Below are positions 41,339-51,112 of a stretch of DNA of 64,000 nt, piece by piece. The DNA lies in contig NZ_JAUZQD010000001.1 of assembly GCF_030709675.1 (NCBI RefSeq), positions 558,001 through 622,000 of the forward strand. Reading direction: 5' to 3'. This stretch comes from Symbioplanes lichenis (GTDB taxonomy: Bacteria > Actinomycetota > Actinomycetes > Mycobacteriales > Micromonosporaceae). A program made the translations under genes and the position numbers. Below the pieces are notes generated by a model. It saw only the letters and a list, made by a program, of their open reading frames with translations. It searched no databases and was not told the DNA's origin. The stretch's first letter is position 1. Every line of letters starts with the position of its first letter.

Positions 41339-42673
41339 CTAGCCAGCGGGCGAAAAGGCGTCGTCGGCGAAGGGCCCGACCACGGCCAGCGACATCGGGC
41401 GGGCGAGCAGGTCCGCCGCGAGCGCGTTGACGTCGCCGAGCGTGACGGCGTCGACCTTGGCCAGCATGTCGTCGACGTCCATGAAGTCGCCGTAGAGCAG
41501 CTCCGACTTGGCCAGCCGGCTCATCCGCGAGCCGGTGTCCTCGAGCCCGAGCACATAGGCGCCCTTGACCATGCCCTTGCCCCGCACGAGCTCCTCGGCG
41601 GTGATCCCGTCGCGGGCCACCGTGGCGAGCTCGGCGCGGATCAGCGCCAGGACCTCCTCGGCCTTGCCCGGTGCACAGCCCGCATAGACGCCGAAGAGGC
41701 CGCCGTCGGCGTACTGCGTGCCGTAGGAGTAGACCGAGTAGGCCAGGCCGCGCTTCTCCCGGATCTCCTGGAAGAGCCGGCTGGACATGCCGCCGCCGAG
41801 CACGTTGTTGAGCACGCCGAGCGCGAAGCGCCGTTCGTCGTCGCGGTGCAGGCCGGCGGTGCCGAGGACCAGATGCGCCTGCTCGGTGTCCTGGTTGCGG
41901 ACGACGGTGACGGGCCGTTTCACCCGGGCCGCTTTCCCGGTACGCACGGCAGCCGGCGCCCCGGGCGTGTCCAGCGGACTTCCGGCCAGCGCCCGCCGCA
42001 CGAGCCGGACCACGGTCGCGTGCTCGAGGTTGCCGGCCGCCGTCACGACGATCTGCGGCGCCTTGTAGCGGCTGCGGTAGAACCGGTGGATCTGCTCCCG
42101 CGTCATCGGCGTGATGGTCTCCTCGGTGCCCGAGATCAACCGCCCCAGCGGGGTGTCCGCCCCGAAGATCGCCTCGGTGAAGACGTCGTGCACCTCGTCG
42201 CCGGGCTCGTCGTCGTGCATGGCGATCTCTTCGAGGATGACGCCGCGCTCGGTCTCCACGTCGGCGGGATCCATGACCGAGTGCGCCACGGCGTCACAGA
42301 GTACGTCGATGGCGAGCGGCAGGTCCGCGTCGAGCACCCGCGCGTAGTAGCACGTGTACTCCTTGGTGGTGAACGCGTTGGTCTCGCCGCCGACCGCCTC
42401 GATCTCCGCGGAGATGTCCAGGGCCGAGCGCCGCTCGGTGCCCTTGAAGAGCAGGTGCTCGAGGAAGTGCGACGCGCCGGACAGCGTGGCCGATTCGTCC
42501 CGCGAGCCGACCCCCACCCAGATGCCCAGCGCGGCGCTGCGCGTGGTCGGGATCGTCTCCGTGATGACGCGCAGACCACTGGGCAGGACGGAACGCTTGA
42601 CGCCGTCGCCCAGGGCCTTGGTAGAAACGCGGGCCGGCCTCTCGGCCGGCCCGCGGTTGTTACTCGTTGTCAT
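41339..42673 (-). CDS. M16-family zinc metallopeptidase (PepR-type)
   Basis: This 444-residue protein has the inverted zinc motif HFLEH (in GASHFLEHLLFKGTE) and a downstream Glu (RGVILEEIAMHDDEP), plus the C-terminal domain with RGLAYSVYSYGTQYADGG. It is the usual cytoplasmic pitrilysin-family peptidase encoded beside pnp in actinobacteria. It starts at ATG 42673 with an 8-bp gap to pnp, so co-transcription is likely. It probably degrades small peptides; substrates are unknown. Confidence 0.93.
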   Translation of the reverse strand: MTTSNNRGPAERPARVSTKALGDGVKRSVLPSGLRVITETIPTTRSAALGIWVGVGSRDESATLSGASHFLEHLLFKGTERRSALDISAEIEAVGGETNAFTTKEYTCYYARVLDADLPLAIDVLCDAVAHSVMDPADVETERGVILEEIAMHDDEPGDEVHDVFTEAIFGADTPLGRLISGTEETITPMTREQIHRFYRSRYKAPQIVVTAAGNLEHATVVRLVRRALAGSPLDTPGAPAAVRTGKAARVKRPVTVVRNQDTEQAHLVLGTAGLHRDDERRFALGVLNNVLGGGMSSRLFQEIREKRGLAYSVYSYGTQYADGGLFGVYAGCAPGKAEEVLALIRAELATVARDGITAEELVRGKGMVKGAYVLGLEDTGSRMSRLAKSELLYGDFMDVDDMLAKVDAVTLGDVNALAADLLARPMSLAVVGPFADDAFSPAG

Positions 42674-42681
42674 GCGTGGCG

Positions 42682-45012
42682 TCAGCTACGGTCGCCGCCA
42701 CGGTCACCCGACGGACGCGAGCGCCGCCGGCGCGGGGCGTCGCCACCCTCACGGTCGCCGCGGGGAGCGCGCTCCTCGCGGGGCTTGTCGCCACCGGCCG
42801 CGGCCGGGGCGGCCGCCGGGGCCTCCTCGCCCTCGGGGCGGACCTTGTCGAGGTAGATCTTGCCGCGGTTGTCGATGTCCGCGATCGAGACCTCGACCTT
42901 GTCGCCGACGTTGAGGAAGTCCTCGACCTTCTCGACGCGCTTGCCGTCGCCCACCTTGGAGATGTGCAGCAGGCCGTCGCGGCCGGGCAGCAGCGAGATG
43001 AACGCGCCGAACGCGGCCGTCTTCACCACCGTGCCGAGGAACTTGTCGCCGACCTTGGGCAGCGTCGGGTTGGCGATGGCGTTGATGCGCTCCACCGCGG
43101 CGTCGGCCGACGGGCCGTTGGTCGCGCCGACGTAGATCGTGCCGTCGTCCTCGATCGAGATGTCGGCGCCGGTCTCGTCCTGGATCGCGTTGATCGTCTG
43201 GCCCTTCGGGCCGATGACCATGCCGATCTTGTCGACCGGGATCTTGACGCTGGTGACGCGCGGGGCGTACTCGCTCATCGACGCCGGGCCCTCGATCGCC
43301 GCGGCCATGACGCCGAGGATCGTGGCGCGGGCGTCGTGCGCCTGCTGCAGGGCGGCGGCCAGCACGTCGGACGGGATGCCGTCGAGCTTGGTGTCGAGCT
43401 GCAGCGCGGTGACGAACTCGCTGGTGCCGGCGACCTTGAAGTCCATGTCGCCGAACGCGTCCTCGGCGCCGAGGATGTCGGTCAGCGCGACGTACTCGGT
43501 CTTGCCGTCGACCTCGTCGGAGATGAGGCCCATGGCGATGCCGGCGACCGGCGCCTTCAGCGGGACACCGGCGGACAGCAGGGCCAGCGTCGAGGCGCAG
43601 ACCGAGCCCATCGACGTCGAGCCGTTGGAGCCCAGGGCCTCGGAGACCTGGCGGATCGCGTACGGGAACTCCTCGCGCGAGGGCAGCACGGGCACGAGGG
43701 CCCGCTCGGCCAGCGCGCCGTGGCCGATCTCGCGGCGCTTCGGCGAGCCCACCCGGCCGGTCTCACCGGTCGAGTAGGGCGGGAAGTTGTAGTTGTGCAT
43801 GTAGCGCTTGGACTTCTCGGGGGCGAGGGTGTCCAGGGCCTGCTCCATGCGCAGCATGTTCAGCGTGGTGACGCCCATGATCTGGGTCTCGCCCCGCTCG
43901 AACAGCGCCGAGCCGTGGACCCGGGGCAGGATGCCGACCTCGGCCGACAGCGGGCGGATGTCGCGCGGGCCGCGGCCGTCGATGCGGACCTGCTCGCGCA
44001 GCACGCGCTGGCGCACCTCGCTCTTGGTGACCGAGCGGAAGGCGGCGGAGATCTCCTTCTCCCGGCCCTCGAACCGCTCGTCGAGCAGCTCGTGCGCCTT
44101 GGCCTTGACCCGGTCGAGGGCCTCCTCGCGCTCCTGCTTGCCGGCGATCTTGAGCGCCTCGGCGGTCTCCTCGCGGACGGCCTCGGTGACGGCGGTGAAC
44201 ACGTCGTCCTGGTAGTCCAGGAAGACCGGGAACTCCTGCACCGGCTTGGCGGCGACCTCGGCCAGCTCGCTCTGCGCGCGGCACAGCTCGCGGAGGGCGG
44301 GCTTGGCGGCCTCGAGACCGCTCGCCACGATCTCCTCGGTCGGGGCGGTGGCACCGGCGGCGATCAGCTTGACCGCCTGCGGGGTGGCCTCGGCCTCGAC
44401 CATCATGATCGCGACGTCGCCGTCCTCGGTGACGCGGCCGGCGACGACCATGTCGAAGACGGCCCGCTCGAGCTCCTCGATGGTCGGGAAGGCGACCCAC
44501 TGGCCCTCGATGTAGGCGACGCGGGTCGAGCCGACCGGGCCACTGAACGGCAGGCCGGAGAGCTTGGTCGACATCGAGGCGCCGTTCATGGCGACGACGT
44601 CGTAGGGGTGCGCCGGGTCCAGCGCGAGGACGGTCTCGACGACCTGGACCTCGTTGCGCAGGCCCTTGGTGAACGACGGGCGCAGCGGCCGGTCGATCAG
44701 GCGGCAGGTGAGGATCGCGTCCTCGCTGGGCCGGCCCTCGCGGCGGAAGAACGAGCCGGGGATGCGGCCCGCGGCGTACATGCGCTCCTCGACGTCGACC
44801 GTCAGCGGGAAGAAGTCGAAGTGCTCCTTCGGCGCCTTGCTGGCCGTGGTGGTCGAGAGGACGGTCGTCTCGCCCAGCTGGACGACGACCGAGCCGCCGG
44901 CCTGCTTGGCCAGCCGGCCGGTGGAGAAGGTGATCTCCCGGGTGCCGAACGATCCGTTGTCGATGACGGCGGTGCGGGATTCGGTGCCGAGAGCGGTCTT
45001 CTGCTCTGTCAT
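42682..45012 (-). CDS. pnp: Polyribonucleotide nucleotidyltransferase (PNPase)
   Basis: This 776-residue protein starts at ATG 45012 ([20 protein letters not shown]) after AAGGAG. It has two RNase PH-like domains ([43 protein letters not shown]), then a KH domain ([20 protein letters not shown]) and S1 domain ([20 protein letters not shown]). It degrades mRNA from the 3' end by phosphorolysis and can add tails. The tail is Arg/Gly/Ala-rich. The leader has several hairpins. Confidence 0.97.
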   Translation of the reverse strand: MTEQKTALGTESRTAVIDNGSFGTREITFSTGRLAKQAGGSVVVQLGETTVLSTTTASKAPKEHFDFFPLTVDVEERMYAAGRIPGSFFRREGRPSEDAILTCRLIDRPLRPSFTKGLRNEVQVVETVLALDPAHPYDVVAMNGASMSTKLSGLPFSGPVGSTRVAYIEGQWVAFPTIEELERAVFDMVVAGRVTEDGDVAIMMVEAEATPQAVKLIAAGATAPTEEIVASGLEAAKPALRELCRAQSELAEVAAKPVQEFPVFLDYQDDVFTAVTEAVREETAEALKIAGKQEREEALDRVKAKAHELLDERFEGREKEISAAFRSVTKSEVRQRVLREQVRIDGRGPRDIRPLSAEVGILPRVHGSALFERGETQIMGVTTLNMLRMEQALDTLAPEKSKRYMHNYNFPPYSTGETGRVGSPKRREIGHGALAERALVPVLPSREEFPYAIRQVSEALGSNGSTSMGSVCASTLALLSAGVPLKAPVAGIAMGLISDEVDGKTEYVALTDILGAEDAFGDMDFKVAGTSEFVTALQLDTKLDGIPSDVLAAALQQAHDARATILGVMAAAIEGPASMSEYAPRVTSVKIPVDKIGMVIGPKGQTINAIQDETGADISIEDDGTIYVGATNGPSADAAVERINAIANPTLPKVGDKFLGTVVKTAAFGAFISLLPGRDGLLHISKVGDGKRVEKVEDFLNVGDKVEVSIADIDNRGKIYLDKVRPEGEEAPAAAPAAAGGDKPREERAPRGDREGGDAPRRRRSRPSGDRGGDRS

Positions 45013-45174
45013 GTGGTGCGGAACTCCTTCGTCGAGGACCCGGCGGTCTCTACAGCGCGGTTGCAGCGGTGGCCGGTCTTCGATCGAAGTGCCCGGAAAT
45101 CGGGTTCCGGGAACCACTACCGAGGACCGGTGCCGTCAGTTACTGCGGCCGCGCGGGTCCGTGGGTTGTACAGC

Positions 45175-45201
45175 GGGGGAGCGACCAGAAGCCGCTCCCC
45201 C
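45175..45201 (-). terminator. Hairpin terminator after rpsO
   Basis: GGGGGAGCG (45175-45183) and CGCTCCCCC (45193-45201) form a perfect 9-bp stem with a 9-base loop. It starts 9 bases past the rpsO stop on the minus strand. In streptomycetes a processing/terminator hairpin lies between rpsO and pnp. It lacks a clear T-tract, so it may be partial or a PNPase/RNase III site. Confidence 0.7.
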
Positions 45202-45209
45202 GGGTGAAG

Positions 45210-45479
45210 CTATCGGCGCAGGCCGAGCCGCTCGATGAGCGAGCGGTAACGCTGGACGTCCTTCTTCTGGACGTAGTTGAGCAGGCGGCGGCGACGGCCG
45301 ACGAGCAGCAGCAGACCACGACGGCTGTGGTGGTCGTGCTTGTGCACCTTGAGGTGCTCGGTCAGGTCGGCGATCCGCTTGGTGAGCATCGCGATCTGGA
45401 CCTCGGGAGAGCCGGTGTCGCCCTCCGCGGCCTGGTACTCACCGATGATCTTGGTCTTGGTCTCTTGATCGAGCGCCAT
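45210..45479 (-). CDS. rpsO: 30S ribosomal protein S15
   Basis: This 89-residue protein is the standard length and sequence type ([41 protein letters not shown]). The S15 rRNA-binding helix signature is intact. It starts at ATG 45479 and sits upstream of pnp, the ancestral order. ribF is 115 bp further right. Confidence 0.98.
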   Translation of the reverse strand: MALDQETKTKIIGEYQAAEGDTGSPEVQIAMLTKRIADLTEHLKVHKHDHHSRRGLLLLVGRRRRLLNYVQKKDVQRYRSLIERLGLRR

Positions 45480-45593
45480 GTTCTCCGTACTTCTGTGTTG
45501 CCGGGTGAAAGCGAACTCCTGCACCCGCGGCGTCGGGCAGGCACGCAGGGTCGTCGATCGGACACTCCGATACTCGACAACCCTACCAGCCCC

Positions 45594-46517
45594 TCAGGAG
45601 AGCAGCGTCCTCGTCTCCGCGACGTCCTTGGTCATCTGCTCGATCAAGGCCGGGATGTCGGTGAATGTCAGCTGGCCACGCTGGTGGGCCACGAAATCGA
45701 CGGCCACCCGCTCGCCGTAGAGGTCACCGTCGAAATCGAGGGCGTACGCCTCCACCCGCCGTTCCCGGCCCGAGAAGGTCGGATTGGTCCCCACCGACAC
45801 GGCCGTCATCAGCCGCTCGCCGTCGCGCAGCAGCCAGCCCGCGTAGACCCCGTCGGCCGGGATCGCCGCATAGCGGTGGGTCATCAGGTTGGCCGTCGGG
45901 AAGCCCAGCTCCCGGCCGCGCTGGTCGCCCCGGACCACCACGCCGTTGACCCGGTGCGGCCGGCCGAGCGCGGCGGCCGCGGCCTTCACGTCCCCGGCGT
46001 CGACACAACTCCGGATGTACGTCGACGAGTAGACCAGCCCCTCGCCGGCCACCAGTGGCGCCTCCTCGACCGTGAAGCCGAACGTGTGCCCGAGCTTGGC
46101 CAGCAGCGCCATGTCGCCGGCCGCCCTGTGCCCGAAGCGGAAGTTGTCGCCCTCCACCACCACGGCGGCGTGCAGGGCCTCGACCAGCACGTCGTGCACG
46201 AACTCCTCGGCGCCCAGCTGCGAGAAGGCCGGGGTGAACGGCACCACGCAGAGCGCGTCGACCCCCAGCTCCGCGATGAGCTCCGCCTTGCGTACGGGCT
46301 CGGTCAGGACCGCCGGGTGCGACCCCGGCCGGACCACCTCCGCGGGGTGCGGGTCGAACGTCACCACGACCGAGTGCAGCCCGAGGTCCTTCGCCCGCTT
46401 CACGGTGTGCCCGATGATGGCCTGGTGACCCCGGTGCACCCCGTCGAAGACGCCGATGGTGACCACCGACCGCCCCAGATCGCCCGGCACCGCTTCGTAG
46501 CCGCGCCACCGCTGCAT
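45594..46517 (-). CDS. ribF: Bifunctional riboflavin kinase / FAD synthetase
   Basis: This 307-residue enzyme starts at ATG 46517 with a GGAGG site upstream. The N-terminal FAD synthetase domain shows VTIGVFDGVHRGHQAIIG and SSTYIRSCVDAGDVKAAA. The C-terminal riboflavin kinase domain shows GRELGFPTANL and VSVGTNPTFSGRERRVEAY. It converts riboflavin to FMN and then FAD. In most actinobacteria truB precedes ribF; here a plus-strand two-component pair has been inserted between them. Confidence 0.97.
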   Translation of the reverse strand: MQRWRGYEAVPGDLGRSVVTIGVFDGVHRGHQAIIGHTVKRAKDLGLHSVVVTFDPHPAEVVRPGSHPAVLTEPVRKAELIAELGVDALCVVPFTPAFSQLGAEEFVHDVLVEALHAAVVVEGDNFRFGHRAAGDMALLAKLGHTFGFTVEEAPLVAGEGLVYSSTYIRSCVDAGDVKAAAAALGRPHRVNGVVVRGDQRGRELGFPTANLMTHRYAAIPADGVYAGWLLRDGERLMTAVSVGTNPTFSGRERRVEAYALDFDGDLYGERVAVDFVAHQRGQLTFTDIPALIEQMTKDVAETRTLLS

Positions 46518-46597
46518 TGCACGCCTCCCCTGTGCGTCGACCACGCGTAAGAGTATCGGCCACCCCGACTGCCTGAAACGCTACAGTTGATCCCGAT

Positions 46598-49468
46598 ATG
46601 GGAGACGACGAGCTGCCCCTGGATCTCGTCGCGGCGGGCTGCGTGTTCGCCGTGCTATTTCTGCGCGCCCTGTACGGCTACCTGCGACGACGTGACCCGC
46701 TGCAGCGCGACGTGACCCTTTTGTTCCTGCCCAGCGCGGTCTGGTTCACGCTCGTTCTGGTCAGCCTCGCCGTCCAGGTTCCTTACCGCGTGATCCTGGT
46801 CGCGGTTGTGCTGCTCTTCGCCCAGCCCTACCTCACGCTGCGCCTCGCCTCCCGGCTCCGCTCGGTGCCGGCCTGGCAGGAGTGGGGCGCCCTGGGCATC
46901 TCCGTCTTCACCGCGGGCCCGCTGATCCTGGCGCCGCAGCCGATCCCGAACCGGCAGTGGATCGTGTCGGTCACGGGTTATGTGCTGGTGGAGCTCACGG
47001 CCGGCTACCTGCTGCTGAGCAAGGCCCGCCGCCGGACGGGCGCCAACCGCGTCCGGCTGTCCGTCGCGGCAGCGACCGCCCTGACGTCCGTGACCATGCT
47101 GGTCGTCCTGGTGCTGGCCGTGACGCATCCGCTGGACGAGAGCTACATCACCGCGTACCGGATCCTGGCCCTGGTCTGCGCGGCCGGCTACATCGTCGCC
47201 TTCGCCCCGCCCAAGTGGCTGCGCCGGGCGTTCTCCGCCATGGCCGCCCAGTCGGTCACCGAGCGGCTGCTGCGGGCCGAGGTCGAGTCGCCCGAGGAGG
47301 TCTGGCAGACGTACGCGGCGATCATGCGCGTGCAGACGGGCGCCGATGCCGTGGCCGTGCTCATGCCGCGCCCCGACGGGATGCTCGCCACGGCCGCGTA
47401 CTCCGGTCCGCCGCTGGCGACCCCCCAGGAGCTGAGCCTGCCGGAGGTCACCGCGCTGATCCGCCGCGGCCGGCCCGCCCGGCTCCGCGAGGGCGGCGAG
47501 GCGCTGGTCGAGCACTACGGCGACGACCTCGGCGACGACTTCGTGACCGTGGTCGGCATGCCCGTCCCGCCCGACGCCGAGGGGGCCGTGCTGCTGTTCA
47601 ACCGGCACCGGACCCTCTTCGACGACGACGACCTGCGACTCTTCGCGCTGCTGGGCGGGGAGGCGGGCATCCTGGCCGAGCGGCAGGCGGTCGTCGCGGC
47701 CCAGCGCCGGCTCGCCGCCGAGCTGAGCGCGTCGGTGGAGGCGCTCACCCGGGCCAGCGCGGCGAAGAGCGCGTTCCTGGCCAACATGAGCCACGAGCTG
47801 CGTACGCCTCTGAACGCCATCATCGGCTTCAGCGACCTCATGCGGCAGGAGGAGCCGGAGGGCGACCGGCGCCGGGTGCCCGCCGAGTGGGCCGAGCACA
47901 TCCACACCAGCGGCCGCCACCTGCTCGGGCTGATCAACGACATCCTCGACCTGGCCAAGGTCGAAGCGGGCCGGCTGGAGCTGCGCCTCGCCCCGCTGCG
48001 CGCCGACGCCGCGATCCAGGAGCTGCTCACCGGGCTCTCGCCGCTGCTCGCCACCAAGCACCTGACCGTCGTCACCGAGCTGGCCCAGGTCACGGCGAAC
48101 GCCGACCGGGTGCGCTTCCGGCAGATCGTCGAGAACCTGCTCTCCAACGCCATCAAGTTCACGCCCGAGGGCGGCCGGATCACGGTCACCACCGCGCTCG
48201 ACAGAGACCGCGTCACCGTCACGGTCGCGGACACCGGCGTCGGCATCGAGCCCGCCGACCACGCCCGGGTCTTCGAGGAGTTCCAGCAGGTCGGCGATCC
48301 GGAGCGGGCCCGCGCGGGCACCGGCCTCGGGCTCGCGCTCACCAAGCGCCTGGCCGAGGCCCACGGCGGCGAGATCTCACTGGTGTCGGCGCCGGGTGCG
48401 GGCAGTGCCTTCACCGTACGGCTGCCGGCCGCACCCGTCGTCGAAGCGGTGACCGCCGACGGCCGCGGCGACGGCGCCCGGATCCTGCTCGTGGAGGACG
48501 ACCCGCAAGCCGCCGAGCTGTTGCGCACCCAGCTGGAGCACGCCGGCTACCAGATCGACGTAGCCGGCACGGGCGAGGCCGGGCTCACCGCCGCCGGCGC
48601 CCACCCGCCCGACGCGATCGTCCTCGACGTGGCCCTGCCCGGCATCGACGGCTTCGAGGTCATCCGGCGGCTCAAGGCCGACGCCCGGCTGGCGGACATC
48701 CCGGTGTTCTTCGCCACCATCATCGACGAGCGCCAGGCCGGCCTGGCCCTGGGCGCGAGCGACTACTTCGTCAAGCCGGTCGAGCCGGCCGCGATGCTGA
48801 GCGCCCTCGCCCGTACGGTCGCCAAGCGCCCCGTCCCCCGCGTCCTGGTCGTGGATCACGACGACGCCGTCCGCCGCGCCATCGAGGACGGCCTGCGCGC
48901 CGGGGGCGCCGACGTGGTCGCCGTGGCGGACGGGCGGGACGGGCTCGCCCGCAGCCGCGAGGGCCAGTTCGACCTGATCGTCTGCGACATCCAGTCGCCG
49001 GCCGCCGACGGCTTCAGCATGCTCGCCGCCATGGAACAGGACCCGGCCACCCGCCAGACCCCGGTCCTCGGCCTGGCCGCGACCGCCGGCGAAGCATCCC
49101 TGGTCGCCACGGCCATGGCGGGCGGCGTCGTGGCCACCGCCATGGCCGGGGGCGCCGGGGCGGAGAAACTGGCGCCGCTGCTGGGCGTCCCCGCGACCGA
49201 CCCGCCTTCGCCACCGCCCTTGTCGCCTTCGTCACCCGCCGCCGGGTCGCCTTCGTCACCCGCCGCCGCTTCGCCTTTGTCACCCGCCGCCGGGGCACCC
49301 GCTGCTTCGCCGCCCACCGCGTCGCCGCCCTCCGCCGGGTCACCTTTGCCATCCGCCGCCGCTTCGCCGCCCGCCGCTTCGCAGCCTGCTGCTTCGCCGC
49401 CCGCCGCTGAATCGCACGCCGCTGAATCGCACGCCGCCGACTCGCCCGTCGCTGAGGAGAATTTGTGA
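46598..49468 (+). CDS. Hybrid sensor histidine kinase with two receiver domains and disordered tail
   Basis: This 956-residue protein has about seven N-terminal membrane helices (8-205), a GAF-like domain (225-370), HisKA with MSHELRTPLN (His about 399), HATPase with NLLSNAIKFTPEGGRIT and GTGLGLA, REC1 with VEDD, VLDVALPG and YFVKPVE, and a second REC-like domain with VCDIQSPAADG but no KP motif. The C-terminal ~100 residues are a low-complexity Ser/Pro/Ala tail with 8-residue tandem repeats. The stop overlaps the next gene by GTGA. Domain signals are clear; the input is unknown. Confidence 0.93.
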   Translation: MGDDELPLDLVAAGCVFAVLFLRALYGYLRRRDPLQRDVTLLFLPSAVWFTLVLVSLAVQVPYRVILVAVVLLFAQPYLTLRLASRLRSVPAWQEWGALGISVFTAGPLILAPQPIPNRQWIVSVTGYVLVELTAGYLLLSKARRRTGANRVRLSVAAATALTSVTMLVVLVLAVTHPLDESYITAYRILALVCAAGYIVAFAPPKWLRRAFSAMAAQSVTERLLRAEVESPEEVWQTYAAIMRVQTGADAVAVLMPRPDGMLATAAYSGPPLATPQELSLPEVTALIRRGRPARLREGGEALVEHYGDDLGDDFVTVVGMPVPPDAEGAVLLFNRHRTLFDDDDLRLFALLGGEAGILAERQAVVAAQRRLAAELSASVEALTRASAAKSAFLANMSHELRTPLNAIIGFSDLMRQEEPEGDRRRVPAEWAEHIHTSGRHLLGLINDILDLAKVEAGRLELRLAPLRADAAIQELLTGLSPLLATKHLTVVTELAQVTANADRVRFRQIVENLLSNAIKFTPEGGRITVTTALDRDRVTVTVADTGVGIEPADHARVFEEFQQVGDPERARAGTGLGLALTKRLAEAHGGEISLVSAPGAGSAFTVRLPAAPVVEAVTADGRGDGARILLVEDDPQAAELLRTQLEHAGYQIDVAGTGEAGLTAAGAHPPDAIVLDVALPGIDGFEVIRRLKADARLADIPVFFATIIDERQAGLALGASDYFVKPVEPAAMLSALARTVAKRPVPRVLVVDHDDAVRRAIEDGLRAGGADVVAVADGRDGLARSREGQFDLIVCDIQSPAADGFSMLAAMEQDPATRQTPVLGLAATAGEASLVATAMAGGVVATAMAGGAGAEKLAPLLGVPATDPPSPPPLSPSSPAAGSPSSPAAASPLSPAAGAPAASPPTASPPSAGSPLPSAAASPPAASQPAASPPAAESHAAESHAADSPVAEENL
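49223..49294 (+). repeat. 24-bp tandem repeats encoding Ser/Pro/Ala tail
   Basis: Three 24-bp units (49223-49246, 49247-49270, 49271-49294) of TCGCCTTYGTCACCCGCCGC type encode SPSSPAAG, SPSSPAAA and SPLSPAAG in the tail of the hybrid kinase. Further imperfect copies and a 15-bp duplicated unit coding ESHAA (near 49407) follow. They are the DNA basis of the low-complexity tail. Confidence 0.85.
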
Positions 49469-49860
49469 GCCGCATCCTGCTGGTCGAGGACGAGGAACTG
49501 AACCGCACCCTGGTCAAGGCGGTCCTGGCCCGCGCCGAGGTCGCCGCCGTCCGCGACGCCGAGATCATCGACGCGAACAGCCTCGCGGCGGCCCGCACCC
49601 AGCTCGACACCGCCGACGTCGACCTGGTCCTCCTCGACATGAACCTCCCCGACGGCAACGGCCTCACCCTCGCCGGCGACCTCGCCACCGGCCGCATCGC
49701 CGCCGACCGCCGCAAGCCCGTGGTCGTCGCCGTCACCGCGAGCGTCCTCCCCCAGGACCGGGCCGCCGCGGTCGAAGCCGGCTGCGACGGCTTCCTCGAC
49801 AAGCCCTACGCCGCCGCCGACCTGGTCGCCGTCGTCGCCGAATACCTCCAGAAGCGCTGA
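49465..49860 (+). CDS. Single-domain response regulator
   Basis: This 131-residue protein is a receiver domain alone: LLVEDEELN, LVLLDMNLPDGNG (phosphoacceptor Asp), AVTASVLPQDR and DKPYAAADL (conserved Lys-Pro). It has no DNA-binding output, so it may act as a shuttle, like CheY or Spo0F. The GTG start overlaps the kinase stop by four bases, so it is translationally coupled and is very likely the kinase's partner. Confidence 0.95.
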   Translation: MSRILLVEDEELNRTLVKAVLARAEVAAVRDAEIIDANSLAAARTQLDTADVDLVLLDMNLPDGNGLTLAGDLATGRIAADRRKPVVVAVTASVLPQDRAAAVEAGCDGFLDKPYAAADLVAVVAEYLQKR

Positions 49861-50207
49861 GGACGAGCCTGCGGGTGCCGCCCCTTCCGGAGACTCGGAT
49901 CTGAGGCCGTGTCGTATCGAACGAGACGGCGTGACCGCGCCGCTCGCAGCGCTGTGCCTACCATCCCTCGAGCCAGGCAATCGCCTGCCTTTGGTGTTCC
50001 TCGATGCCCGGCTGCTGGCAGCCGGCGAGGAGTTGGGCGAAGCCCTGAGGCGATCCCCAGCCGAAAGCGAGTTCGGACCGGTCGCAGCAGACGTTGTGCA
50101 TCGGGTGTGACGCGGCAATGACGCTCCCCGTGACGGCCGGATCCGAAGCGGTGGCGCGCTCCGAGTCCGGGCCGACAGCGGCTGCCCGGCGACAGCGGGC
50201 CACCAAG
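49861..50207. other. Gap between response regulator and truB
   Basis: This 347-bp gap has no clear gene. The right part contains a minus-strand frame that is described separately. It appears less GC-rich than the surroundings by eye. I see no strong terminator, tRNA or known RNA family. Confidence 0.4.
49958..50206 (-). pseudogene. Possible gene remnant downstream of truB
   Basis: An open frame starts at GTG 50206, just after the truB stop, and ends at TAG 49958 (82 codons). The C-terminal part (from MHNVCCDRSELAFGWG to the end, IAWLEGW) looks protein-like, but the N-terminus does not and there is no ribosome-binding site. I do not recognise the family. It could be a decayed gene tail, a small co-translated protein or chance. 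Confidence 0.25.
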
Positions 50208-51089
50208 TCAGGCCGGGGCGAGGACGATCTCGGCCCGCGCCCGGCCCTCGCGCTCCGACACGATGGCCAGCAGATCGCCGTCCGGGGCGAAGACCGCGTA
50301 CGGGCCCTCGATGCCCACCGGCGCCAGCGGGCCGCCGTGGCTCAGCACGCGGGCCTCGTCCGGCGTGGCCTCGCGCGCCGGGAAAGCGCGCCGGGCCGCT
50401 TCGCTCATCGGCAAGCTGATCACGTCCGGGGCGCGCTCCTCCAGCTCCGGCAACGTGGCCGCCGCGGCGAGGGTCAGGTCGCCCACCGCCGTACGCCGGA
50501 GGGCAGTCAAGTGGCCGCCCACCGCGAGCGTGGCGCCCAGGTCTCGCGCGATCGCCCGGATGTAGGTGCCGCTGGAGCAGTCGACCTCCACGTCCACGTC
50601 GATGAGGCCGGCGTCGCGGCGGACGGCGAGGATGTCGAGGCGCGAGACGGTGACGCGGCGGGCGGCGAGCTCGACCTGTTCGCCGTCGCGGACCCGCTTG
50701 TACGCCCGTTCGCCGTTGATTTTGATCGCGCTGACCGCGCTGGGCACCTGGTCGATCTCCCCGGTCTGGGCGGCGAGACCGGCCCGGATGGCGTCGTCGG
50801 TCACCTCGGCGGTCGGGGAGGTCGCCGTGACGTCGCCCTCCGCGTCGTCGGTGATCGTCGACTGGCCGAGGCGGATGGTCGCCGCGTAGCTCTTGCGGGA
50901 CCCGATCACATAGGTGAGCAGGCGGGTCGCCCGGTTGACGCCGATGACGAGCACGCCCGTGGCCATCGGGTCGAGGGTGCCCCCGTGCCCGACGCGGCGG
51001 GTCTTGGCCAGCCGCCGGATCCGGGCGACCACGTCATGGGAGGTCATCCCGGCCGGCTTGTCCACAACGATGAGACCGTCGACGTTCAC
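50208..51089 (-). CDS. truB: tRNA pseudouridine(55) synthase
   Basis: This 293-residue protein starts at GTG 51089 (NVDGLIVVDKPAGMTSHDVV). It contains the catalytic-Asp motif GGTLDPMATGVL, KSYAATIRLGQ, and the thumb region ending with an RNA-binding module (EREGRARAEIVLAPA). It makes Ψ55 in tRNA. The long open frame extending to 52031 is a shadow and should not be used. It follows MATE by 23 bp and belongs to the infB cluster. Confidence 0.96.
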   Translation of the reverse strand: MNVDGLIVVDKPAGMTSHDVVARIRRLAKTRRVGHGGTLDPMATGVLVIGVNRATRLLTYVIGSRKSYAATIRLGQSTITDDAEGDVTATSPTAEVTDDAIRAGLAAQTGEIDQVPSAVSAIKINGERAYKRVRDGEQVELAARRVTVSRLDILAVRRDAGLIDVDVEVDCSSGTYIRAIARDLGATLAVGGHLTALRRTAVGDLTLAAAATLPELEERAPDVISLPMSEAARRAFPAREATPDEARVLSHGGPLAPVGIEGPYAVFAPDGDLLAIVSEREGRARAEIVLAPA

Positions 51090-51112
51090 CGCCCCAGCCA
51101 ACCAGACGCCGC

